Shown here one piece after another: positions 1 to 5,239 of a stretch of 5,757 bases of DNA (position 1 is the first letter of the stretch; every line of letters starts with the position of its first letter). Made by a program: the position numbers and the translations under genes. The notes under the pieces were generated by a model, which did not search any database, was not told where the DNA came from, and worked only from the letters and a program-made list of their open reading frames with translations. Origin of the DNA: Dehalococcoidia bacterium (GTDB lineage Bacteria; Chloroflexota; Dehalococcoidia; GIF9; AB-539-J10); assembly GCA_030589825.1 (NCBI GenBank), contig JAUUZT010000060.1, positions 1 to 5,757 on the forward strand, written 5' to 3'.

Positions 1-10
1 AACTAGATAC

Positions 11-17
11 CCTCCTT
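11..17 (-). promoter_or_regulatory. Ribosome-binding site of a gene beyond the left edge
   Basis: Read on the minus strand this is AAGGAGG, a near-perfect Shine-Dalgarno sequence. It lies 80 nt past the rbfA stop, with only ten bases left before the window ends. None of the starts I checked on the minus strand in positions 1-97 opens more than about 11 codons, so the gene it serves should begin at or just outside the edge. It would be the fifth co-directional gene of the nusA cluster. Its identity cannot be read here. Positions 18-97 hold no gene and no convincing terminator. Confidence 0.55.
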
Positions 18-97
18 ATTATTATGTATATATCCTTACCAAATCACCTGCTCATATAGAACATGTTTTTTATGCACATGCTTGGTATTGTCAATTC

Positions 98-475
98 CTA
101 AACCGTCCCATCAGCGGAGGGCATCAAGTTTCTATCACTGCTTACTTGATCAAGTACTTTCAATACTCTAGCCCCCTGTTCAATTGAATCATCATAATAA
201 AAGCTGAGATGAGGAATAACTCTCAATCTTATACAGGCTGACAATTTTCTGCGTAGGAAATTGGAGGCATTATTAAATCCTTCTATCACCTCTGATTTGG
301 CGCTTTCGTCTCCTAAAACGCTAACAAAAACCTTGGCATTTATCAAATCAGGAGAGATCTCAACTCGTGTCACCGAGATAATATTACTCAACCTGGGGTC
401 GTTAACCTCGCGCTCAAGTAATTTACTGATCTCTCGCTTGAACACCTCATTTAATCGTTCAGTACGCCTAGACAT
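98..475 (-). CDS. rbfA: Ribosome-binding factor A
   Basis: RbfA is a small KH-type protein that binds the 30S subunit near the 5' end of 16S rRNA and assists late maturation and cold adaptation. The 125-aa product is of normal family length. The N-terminus MSRRTERLNEVFKREI, then the EREVNDPRL segment at residues 21-29, are typical. The central block with FLRRKLS at 73-79 is the KH-like helix region, and RVIPHLSFYYDDSIEQGARV at 85-104 is the family signature (R-x-x-P-x-L-x-F-x-x-D-x-S-x-E-x-G). It ends in TAG. The ATG at 475 is preferred because it gives the standard N-terminus, although no clear Shine-Dalgarno sequence precedes it. It lies 56 nt after infB in the same operon, the usual position for this gene. 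Confidence 0.97.
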   Translation of the reverse strand: MSRRTERLNEVFKREISKLLEREVNDPRLSNIISVTRVEISPDLINAKVFVSVLGDESAKSEVIEGFNNASNFLRRKLSACIRLRVIPHLSFYYDDSIEQGARVLKVLDQVSSDRNLMPSADGTV

Positions 476-531
476 ATATAGTTTTTATTGGCAACCAAGA
501 GTAATAACAGCTCGCAAAATAAAGGTATATT

Positions 532-2322
532 CTAGGTTACCCTTTCCTCTCTGTAAAATTCTATAATATCGCCCACATGTAAATCAGAAAACTGTTCTAT
601 CCCTATACCGCACTCAAAACCAGCAAGAACTTCATTAGTAACTTCTTTAAAACGTTTCAGGCTAGATACATTTGATTCAGCAACCACCTTATTCTGCCGT
701 ATTATCTTAACTTTGGCATTTCTTTTCGCCTTGCCTTCGCTGATATACACTCCACCTATCTTATTTTGTTTTCCAACTGCAAACACTTCCCGTACTTCAG
801 CTCGGCCTTCAAATACACTAGCATATGTTGGCTCCAACTTCCCCTTTATTGCCTTCCCCACTTCCTCTTCTAGTCTATAAATAATATCGTAACTCTGAAT
901 ATTGATCTTTTCCAATTCAGCCAATTGCTGTGCCCCCATTGTAGGCCTGGTATTAAATCCAATTACAATACCATTTGAAGCAGAAGCAAGCATCACATCG
1001 TTTTCGGTAATGCTACCACTTGCAGCATGTATCACATTAGCTTTTACCTGTTCACTACTTAGTTGCTCTATTGATTTCTTTATCGGTTCAATACTGCCAT
1101 TAACATCAGTCCTTAGTACAATGTTAAGTTCTTTTATCTTTCCCTTACTTATCTGGCTAGAAATAGTACTTAAGCTCGATAATTCATGGGGAACTTTTTT
1201 CAGCTTTTCCCCAGTGAGGTTACGTGCTTCACGTCCATCGGCAACTACAGTAAAGTTGTCACCTGCTTTTGGTACACCATCCAAACCCAGGATTTCTACA
1301 GGAGTAGACGGTCCTGCCTCTTTAACTGGATTCCCTTTATCGTCGAACATAGCTCTAATCTTACCCCAGACAGTACCAGCTGCCACGATATTCCCCTGTC
1401 GTAAAATGCCACGCTGAACTAGCAAGGTAACCATTACTCCTCTATTTCTATCGAGCTTGGCTTCGATTACTACTCCTTCAGAAAAACAACCAAGATCGGC
1501 CTTTAGTTCTGCTATATCTGCGACTAGAAATACATTCTCCAGCAAGTCCGATATTCCTGTACCCTGTTTTGCAGAGACTGGAACACAGATAACATCACCT
1601 CCCCATTCTTCAATAATCAAACCAGAGTCTGCAAGTTGCTGTTTAATACGATCGATGTTTACATTAGCCTTGTCTATCTTATTCATGGCGACCACTATTG
1701 GTACCTTGGCTGCCTTGGCATGATCTATTGCTTCCAAAGTCTGGGGCATAATGCCATCATCAGCAGCAACTACCAATACAACAATATCTGTTACTTGCGC
1801 TCCACGAGCTCTCATAGCAGTAAAGGCCTCATGTCCAGGTGTATCTAAAAACGTAATCTTATTACCCTTGACAGCCGTTTGATATGCTCCGATATGTTGA
1901 GTAATAGCCCCTGCTTCATGCTCTGTCACATTCGTTTCCCTGATAGCATCCAGGAGAGTTGTCTTTCCATGGTCAACATGCCCCATTATAGTAACCACCG
2001 GTGGACGAGCTTGTAATTCAGCTCCTTCCCGTTCAGAGACAGCTCCGGCTTCTCTACGTTCCTTTTCAGATTGAGCTACGTAACCAAAATCCGCAGTAAT
2101 CATGGCAGCAGTACTAAAATCAATGGCTTGATTTATGCCCGCCATGATTCCCCTTCTCATTAGCTGCTTAATTACTTTTACTGGTTCTGCTTTCAATAAT
2201 GCAGCCAGTTGTTTGACGGTTATTGAAATTGGAATCTCAATCTGGGGCAATGCTGTGGACTTTACTTTAATTGCCTTCCTTCTCTTAGGCTTCGTTTCCT
2301 TTTCCAATCGTATATTTCCCAA
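532..2322 (-). CDS. infB: Translation initiation factor IF-2
   Basis: IF-2 is the GTPase that recruits initiator fMet-tRNA to the 30S subunit and promotes subunit joining. An IF2_N domain lies at about residues 32-82. The G domain follows with all five motifs intact: G1 GHVDHGKT at 114-121, the switch-I Thr in GAITQ at 138-142, G3 DTPGHEAF at 160-167, G4 NKID at 214-217 and G5 SAK at 250-252. Domain II, domain III and the C-terminal fMet-tRNA-binding domain (CGIGIEQFSDLHVGDIIEFY, 571-590) complete the protein. At 596 aa it is much shorter than E. coli IF-2 (about 890 aa) because the long N-terminal extension is missing. The start is TTG, 2 nt after the ylxR stop, with GGGGGGAAAG upstream. The first internal ATG codons would cut into the IF2_N domain. 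The tight junction suggests translational coupling with ylxR. Confidence 0.98.
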   Translation of the reverse strand: MGNIRLEKETKPKRRKAIKVKSTALPQIEIPISITVKQLAALLKAEPVKVIKQLMRRGIMAGINQAIDFSTAAMITADFGYVAQSEKERREAGAVSEREGAELQARPPVVTIMGHVDHGKTTLLDAIRETNVTEHEAGAITQHIGAYQTAVKGNKITFLDTPGHEAFTAMRARGAQVTDIVVLVVAADDGIMPQTLEAIDHAKAAKVPIVVAMNKIDKANVNIDRIKQQLADSGLIIEEWGGDVICVPVSAKQGTGISDLLENVFLVADIAELKADLGCFSEGVVIEAKLDRNRGVMVTLLVQRGILRQGNIVAAGTVWGKIRAMFDDKGNPVKEAGPSTPVEILGLDGVPKAGDNFTVVADGREARNLTGEKLKKVPHELSSLSTISSQISKGKIKELNIVLRTDVNGSIEPIKKSIEQLSSEQVKANVIHAASGSITENDVMLASASNGIVIGFNTRPTMGAQQLAELEKINIQSYDIIYRLEEEVGKAIKGKLEPTYASVFEGRAEVREVFAVGKQNKIGGVYISEGKAKRNAKVKIIRQNKVVAESNVSSLKRFKEVTNEVLAGFECGIGIEQFSDLHVGDIIEFYREERVT

Positions 2323-2324
2323 TA

Positions 2325-2609
2325 TTACTTTCCCCCCAACAGCTTATTGTAAAAGTCTATCAAAGCTTGACGATTATCGCTACTAAACTTTGTCCGCAAA
2401 CTATACTCTAAGCGATTTTGCTTTATTCCTATCTCCCAACAACCCCTATGGTGGCAAATATAAGCACCCCTACCAGGTATCCTTCCAGAAATATCTACTA
2501 TTACGATTCCATCCTGGCTACGTACCAAGTGTATCAAGTCTGCCTTATTTTTTCTCTGCCGGCAAGCAACACAGGTACGTTTTGGTACATGTTTATCTTT
2601 AAGAGCCAT
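2325..2609 (-). CDS. ylxR: YlxR family RNA-binding protein (DUF448)
   Basis: This is a 94-aa basic protein of the YlxR/DUF448 family, a small fold with a probable nucleic-acid-binding surface, found almost always between nusA and infB. The family signature is present: RTCVACRQ at residues 11-18, the LVR segment at 28-30, and GRIPGRGAYIC at 42-52. C13, C16, C52 and C57 could form a metal-binding knuckle, but that is inference. The ATG at 2609 lies 1 nt after the nusA stop and puts the signature at the usual distance from the N-terminus. A weak GGAAA lies just upstream. The open frame extends further upstream to a TTG at 2726, but that part overlaps the nusA 3' end and reads as a Lys/Arg-rich out-of-frame copy of it. 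No L7Ae-like ylxQ gene separates it from infB, unlike in Bacillus. Confidence 0.93.
   Translation of the reverse strand: MALKDKHVPKRTCVACRQRKNKADLIHLVRSQDGIVIVDISGRIPGRGAYICHHRGCWEIGIKQNRLEYSLRTKFSSDNRQALIDFYNKLLGGK
2328..2337 (-). promoter_or_regulatory. Ribosome-binding site of infB, inside ylxR
   Basis: The minus-strand sequence GGGGGGAAAG covers the last sense codons of ylxR (Gly-Gly-Lys). The G-run lies about 9 nt upstream of the TTG at 2322-2320. G-rich pairing to CCUCC of 16S rRNA, with G-U wobble, makes this a plausible Shine-Dalgarno sequence. It decides the infB start in favour of TTG over internal ATG codons, and it ties IF-2 initiation to ribosomes finishing ylxR. Confidence 0.65.
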
Positions 2610-2610
2610 T

Positions 2611-4050
2611 TTATTTCCGATTCGTATTCTTGTGTTTACTCTGTTTGCCTTTAGCCTTACCCTTTGCCCCTTTTTTCTTTCCTGTTTTTTGTGTTTGCCC
2701 TCTGTCTGGCATAATATCTTCAGCAAAACGAAGTACAGGAGTCCCTTCCATCTGTGGCACAGGGGAAGCCTCTACCGATCGGAATTCCTCCCTAGCAAGC
2801 AGTGTATCTATATCCTCACCTACTTCTTCTTCTTCTTTCTCCTCTACCTCTTCACCAGCAATCTCTGCTTCTGGTATTTTATTCTCCTCTTCATTCAATA
2901 CTGCCGGTTTTTCTAGAGCTTCTACCTTAATATCTGTAACGGGCTCCTCTTCTTTTTGCTCTTCTTCCGTAGTTATAGGAACTGCAGTAGAATCAAGTGA
3001 ACTCATCTTTTCTGCTTCAGCAGCAGACACGCTCTTAATATCGATTCGCCAACCCGTCAATTTTGCTGCCAGTCTGGCGTTTTGTCCTTCTTTACCTATA
3101 GCCAGAGATATCTGCCTGTCAGATACTACTACAGTGGCAGTATTCTGTTCCTCATTCAGTTCAATATTTGATACTTGTGCTGGGCTAATAGCATTGGAGA
3201 TAAATATTTTAGGATTACTATGCCATTGAATAATATCTATTTTTTCACCATTCAATTCGCTAATAATACTCTGTATTCTTATACCTCTAGTTCCCAAACA
3301 ACAACCAACTGGATCTATACCTTCTTGGCGACTTACTACAGCAATTTTACTTCTGCGTCCAGCCTCGCGCGCTATAGCCTTAATTTCTACAACGTTACTG
3401 GTAATTTCTGGTATCTCTATTTCGAAAAGACGACGTAGCAAGTTAGGGTGTGAACGAGATACTAATATCTGAGGACCCCTTACACCTTGATGTATCTCTA
3501 GCAAATAGAACTTAAATCGTTGCCCCGGCCGATAACGCTCACTAGCTACCTGCTCATTTGCTGGAAGTATTGCCTCGGCCTTACCCAAGCTAACACTTAT
3601 TTGTTTAGGATGTATAAAACGAACCATCCCACTAACAATTTCGTTTTCCTTAGCGTTGTATTGTTCATATATTACGTGATGTTCTGCCTCACGTAACCGT
3701 TGTAATACTACCTGTTTCGCAGTCTGTGCAGCTATGCGGCCAGCATTTTCCGGTGTAGATTCTATTGGTACTATATCACCAAGCTGATAGTCGTCTTGAA
3801 ATTTTTGAGCTTCGGGCAAAGAGATCTCTGTGAGGGTGTTTGTAACCGATTCAACTACTACTTTGTTGACATAGACACTGACCCCAATCCCAGTAGAGTT
3901 AATTTTGACCGAGATGTCCTGCTCAGGAGAGAATATCCCCTTTTTATAAGCAGACACCAGCGCTGCCTCTAAGATAGACAACACTACCTCTTTAGGCAAA
4001 TTCCTCTCAGATGAGAGTTGTGTAATCGCCGCCATAAATTCTGATTTCAT
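2611..4050 (-). CDS. nusA: Transcription termination/antitermination protein NusA
   Basis: NusA binds RNA polymerase and nascent RNA and modulates pausing, intrinsic termination and antitermination. The N-terminal RNAP-binding domain covers about residues 1-130 and starts with the characteristic MKSEFMAAITQL. The S1 domain follows at about 135-200. KH1 contains DPVGCCLGTRGIRIQSIISEL (247-267) and KH2 contains AIGKEGQNARLAAKL (317-331). After residue 345 the protein becomes low in complexity: a Glu-rich stretch at about 361-415 and a Lys-rich end at about 458-479. It shows no recognisable E. coli-type acidic repeat domains. I chose the ATG at 4050 (479 aa). A TTG at 4068 would add six residues but has no ribosome-binding site and makes an atypical N-terminus. 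AGAG precedes the ATG only weakly. It is the first gene of the operon, and no rimP lies upstream. Confidence 0.97.
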   Translation of the reverse strand: MKSEFMAAITQLSSERNLPKEVVLSILEAALVSAYKKGIFSPEQDISVKINSTGIGVSVYVNKVVVESVTNTLTEISLPEAQKFQDDYQLGDIVPIESTPENAGRIAAQTAKQVVLQRLREAEHHVIYEQYNAKENEIVSGMVRFIHPKQISVSLGKAEAILPANEQVASERYRPGQRFKFYLLEIHQGVRGPQILVSRSHPNLLRRLFEIEIPEITSNVVEIKAIAREAGRRSKIAVVSRQEGIDPVGCCLGTRGIRIQSIISELNGEKIDIIQWHSNPKIFISNAISPAQVSNIELNEEQNTATVVVSDRQISLAIGKEGQNARLAAKLTGWRIDIKSVSAAEAEKMSSLDSTAVPITTEEEQKEEEPVTDIKVEALEKPAVLNEEENKIPEAEIAGEEVEEKEEEEVGEDIDTLLAREEFRSVEASPVPQMEGTPVLRFAEDIMPDRGQTQKTGKKKGAKGKAKGKQSKHKNTNRK

Positions 4051-4073
4051 ATTATCTCTACACGACAATTAAA

Positions 4074-4093
4074 AAGTGGGCTTTTACCCACTT
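4074..4093 (-). terminator. Terminator-like hairpin in the nusA 5' region
   Basis: On the minus strand this reads AAGTGGG, a six-base loop TAAAAG, then CCCACTT. This is a perfect 7-bp stem, followed directly by more T residues (five Ts in a row counting the end of the stem, then AATT). The stem-plus-U-tract shape fits an intrinsic terminator or attenuator pointing toward nusA, ending about 23 nt before its ATG. On the plus strand no T-tract follows. If the TATAAT at 4102-4107 is the real -10, transcription starts almost at the base of this stem, and the element would act as a 5'-end stem-loop instead. Which role applies cannot be decided from sequence. Confidence 0.5.
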
Positions 4094-4101
4094 AATCAGG
4101 T

Positions 4102-4107
4102 ATTATA
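4102..4107 (-). promoter_or_regulatory. Candidate -10 box of the nusA operon promoter
   Basis: The minus strand shows a perfect TATAAT. The predicted transcription start is near 4095, leaving a leader of about 45 nt before the nusA ATG. The region 16-18 bp upstream (around 4124-4131) has no good -35 match (only GATAAA- or TGATAA-like sequence), and there is no TG extension. The call therefore rests on the -10 box and its position between two divergent genes. I could not identify a convincing dtd promoter on the other strand of the same gap. Confidence 0.4.
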
Positions 4108-4153
4108 TTTCTTTCCGACAATAATTTATCATGACTGACATAAAAATGCAAAG

Positions 4154-4597
4154 ATGAAAGCACTGATTCAACGAGTTAATAAGGCATCTGTAAACGTAGA
4201 AAATAAATTGGTAGGGCAAATCGGTCGTGGAATAGTAGTTTTTCTCGGTGTTGAACGAGACGACTCAGAAAAAGATGCTCATTATTTAGCTGACAAGATA
4301 AAGGGCTTACGTATTTTCCCTCGCGGACAGAGTGAATTTGATGTATCTGTATCTGAAATAAATGGCGAAATTCTGATAATAAGTCAGTTCACCCTTCTGG
4401 CCAATCTCCGAAAAGGAAGGCGGCCTAGTTTCGCTGATGCTGCACCACCCGATAAGGCACAACTAATGTATGATTTCTTCGTGACCCTAATTCGCGCCAC
4501 CGGTCTTAAGACAGAAACGGGAGTTTTTCAAGAACATATGTTGGTACATATCGATAATAATGGCCCTTTTACTTTGTGGATGGACAGCAGAAAGTAA
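4154..4597 (+). CDS. dtd: D-aminoacyl-tRNA deacylase
   Basis: DTD hydrolyses the ester bond of D-aminoacyl-tRNAs, and of glycyl-tRNA(Ala), so that mischarged residues do not enter translation. It is a cytosolic homodimer whose active site is formed across the interface. The 147-aa product has normal length. MKALIQRV at the N-terminus, the SQFTL motif at residues 77-81, the KGRRPSF block at 87-93 and the Gly-cisPro motif NNGPFT at 135-140 are all present, so the enzyme should be active. The Phe after Gly-Pro replaces the more common Val. The ATG at 4154 gives the standard start, but only a weak AAAG precedes it. The gene is divergent from nusA across a 103-bp gap and lies 73 bp upstream of the Fur-family gene. 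There is no obvious terminator between them, so some read-through is possible. Confidence 0.97.
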   Translation: MKALIQRVNKASVNVENKLVGQIGRGIVVFLGVERDDSEKDAHYLADKIKGLRIFPRGQSEFDVSVSEINGEILIISQFTLLANLRKGRRPSFADAAPPDKAQLMYDFFVTLIRATGLKTETGVFQEHMLVHIDNNGPFTLWMDSRK

Positions 4598-4614
4598 AAA
4601 ATAAAAACGAATCG

Positions 4615-4642
4615 TTGCAAATGCAACTTGTTGCATTTGCAA
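4615..4642 (+). promoter_or_regulatory. 28-bp palindromic operator upstream of the Fur-family gene
   Basis: This is a perfect inverted repeat with arms TTGCAAATGCAAC and GTTGCATTTGCAA around a 2-bp TT centre. Each arm also contains its own 12-bp palindrome, TTGCA-N2-TGCAA, at 4615-4626 and 4631-4642. Two identical dimer sites therefore sit 16 bp apart, in register for two dimers on one DNA stretch. It ends 28 bp before the start of the Fur-family gene and overlaps the -35 of its candidate promoter. Position and symmetry suggest autoregulation by the downstream repressor, which is inference. The TTGCAA half-site resembles the one I recall for nickel-responsive Nur of Streptomyces (TTGCAA spaced by 5), but the spacing differs. 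As an RNA hairpin it lacks a plus-strand T-tract, so it is not called a terminator. Confidence 0.8.
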
Positions 4643-4659
4643 GTTAGCCCTGTTATGCT
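4631..4659 (+). promoter_or_regulatory. Candidate promoter of the Fur-family gene
   Basis: TTGCAT at 4631-4636 is a weak -35. A 17-bp spacer leads to TATGCT at 4654-4659 as the -10, extended by TG at 4651-4652 (TGtTATGCT). The predicted transcription start is near 4666, only about 5 nt before the ATG at 4671, which also has no Shine-Dalgarno sequence. The mRNA would thus be almost leaderless. The right half of the palindrome covers the -35 and enters the spacer, an arrangement in which a bound repressor would block RNA polymerase. Confidence 0.5.
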
Positions 4660-4670
4660 TCTTTCTACAA

Positions 4671-5084
4671 ATGCTTTGCTATGAAGTTCTGCATGCGAAA
4701 GGGTATCGTCTAACCCCACAACGCATCTTAGTCCTCAAGACCATTTATCATGCAGACAACCATATTAGTGCCGAGGAAATTTATGAACAACTACACGATC
4801 GATTTCCTTATATCAACAAATCTACAATCTATCGTATCCTGGAACTTCTAAGTGGCTTAAAACTGGTTACAGAAAGCAACCTTGGGGATGGATGCATCCG
4901 TTATCATGCTGCCATAAAGGGGCATCACCATCATTTAATTTGCCGTATCTGTGGAAAAGTAATTGATTTAGAGGAATCAACTTTAGGTCCATTAAAAGCC
5001 TCCATGCTTCGGGATTATGGGTTCGATGCAGATTTACGCCATATGGTCATTTCGGGAGTTTGTAGTGATTGCCGGTCAAGTTAG
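4671..5084 (+). CDS. Fur-family metal-responsive repressor, probably Zur-like
   Basis: This 137-aa protein is a full-length member of the Fur/Zur/PerR family: dimeric regulators that bind palindromic operators when loaded with metal. The N-terminal winged helix has GYRLTPQR at residues 11-18, ISAEEIYEQL at 32-41 and the recognition-helix segment NKSTIYRILELL at 49-60. The dimerisation domain has GHHHHLICRICGKVIDLEE (84-102), with the His cluster at 85-88. The two Cys pairs C91-x-x-C94 and C131-x-x-C134 are the structural zinc site. The ATG at 4671 gives the usual short lead before the first helix, though no ribosome-binding site is seen. A ZnuA-like transporter gene follows on the same strand, so zinc sensing is the best guess, but Fur (iron), Nur or Mur cannot be excluded from residues alone. 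A strong palindrome upstream suggests autoregulation. Confidence 0.93.
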   Translation: MLCYEVLHAKGYRLTPQRILVLKTIYHADNHISAEEIYEQLHDRFPYINKSTIYRILELLSGLKLVTESNLGDGCIRYHAAIKGHHHHLICRICGKVIDLEESTLGPLKASMLRDYGFDADLRHMVISGVCSDCRSS

Positions 5085-5239
5085 CTCTTGATTGTTTTGG
5101 AATTCTGCATAATAAAATAGAATCATAAAAATGGTTAAAAATGTGTGGGGTTGGTTGTGCAATACATGGCTTATTAGCGATTGATGTGAAAAAGAGACTA
5201 TCAAGAATATTTAAACGGAACCTTAAAGGAGGTTTTGTT
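5085..5239 (+). other. Intergenic region between the Fur-family gene and the znuA-like gene
   Basis: This 155-bp AT-rich gap should contain the transporter promoter, but I find no convincing -35/-10 pair. Weak possibilities include TTGATG at 5181-5186 with GAATAT at 5205-5210. There is no strong terminator after the Fur-family gene, only a 5-bp ATTCT/AGAAT stem at 5102-5123 without a T-tract. Positions 5135-5162 match the arms of the upstream palindrome in the same register at 16 of 24 bases, with TTG and TGCAA conserved in the right half. A W-rich 17-codon frame at 5131-5184 lacks a ribosome-binding site and is not called. Confidence 0.5.
5225..5232 (+). promoter_or_regulatory. Ribosome-binding site of the znuA-like gene
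   Basis: AAAGGAGG is the strongest Shine-Dalgarno sequence on the plus strand and lies 7 nt upstream of the TTG at 5240-5242. It decides the start: the codons right after TTG encode a short basic stretch and a hydrophobic signal segment. An in-frame ATG at 5141 has no comparable site. Confidence 0.8.

Noticed and set aside
61..84. Short ACATG/CATGT repeats after rbfA as a terminator
   Set aside because: The stem is only 4-6 bp with an A-rich loop and no T-tract in the right direction, and the operon appears to continue leftwards.
902..1417. 171-codon plus-strand open frame opposite infB
   Set aside because: It lies entirely antisense to the well-conserved infB coding sequence and shows no family motifs; it is a shadow of the real gene.
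2610..2726. Extended ylxR beginning at a TTG at 2726
   Set aside because: The extra 39 residues overlap the nusA 3' end out of frame and carry no YlxR motif. The ATG at 2609 fits the family and the operon junction.
2630..3229. 199-codon plus-strand open frame, very rich in Ser and Phe
   Set aside because: It is the reverse complement of the Glu/Lys-rich tail and KH2 region of nusA. The Ser/Phe content follows from that composition.
4051..4068. Upstream TTG start for nusA at 4068
   Set aside because: It adds only six residues of non-family sequence, has no ribosome-binding site, and begins inside the region right after the hairpin. MKSEFM at 4050 is the standard NusA start.
4596..4642. The 28-bp palindrome as a terminator for dtd or for minus-strand transcription
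   Set aside because: No T-tract follows on the plus strand. On the minus strand the T-rich stretch begins about 7 nt after the stem. Its position over the -35 and nested symmetry fit an operator better.
5131..5184. Short frame encoding a Trp-rich 17-residue peptide
   Set aside because: It has no ribosome-binding site and is short enough to arise by chance. No regulatory leader-peptide structure is visible.
5141..5239. In-frame ATG giving a 33-residue longer ZnuA-like protein
   Set aside because: It has no Shine-Dalgarno sequence and would bury the signal peptide. AAAGGAGG followed by TTG at 5240 is far better.
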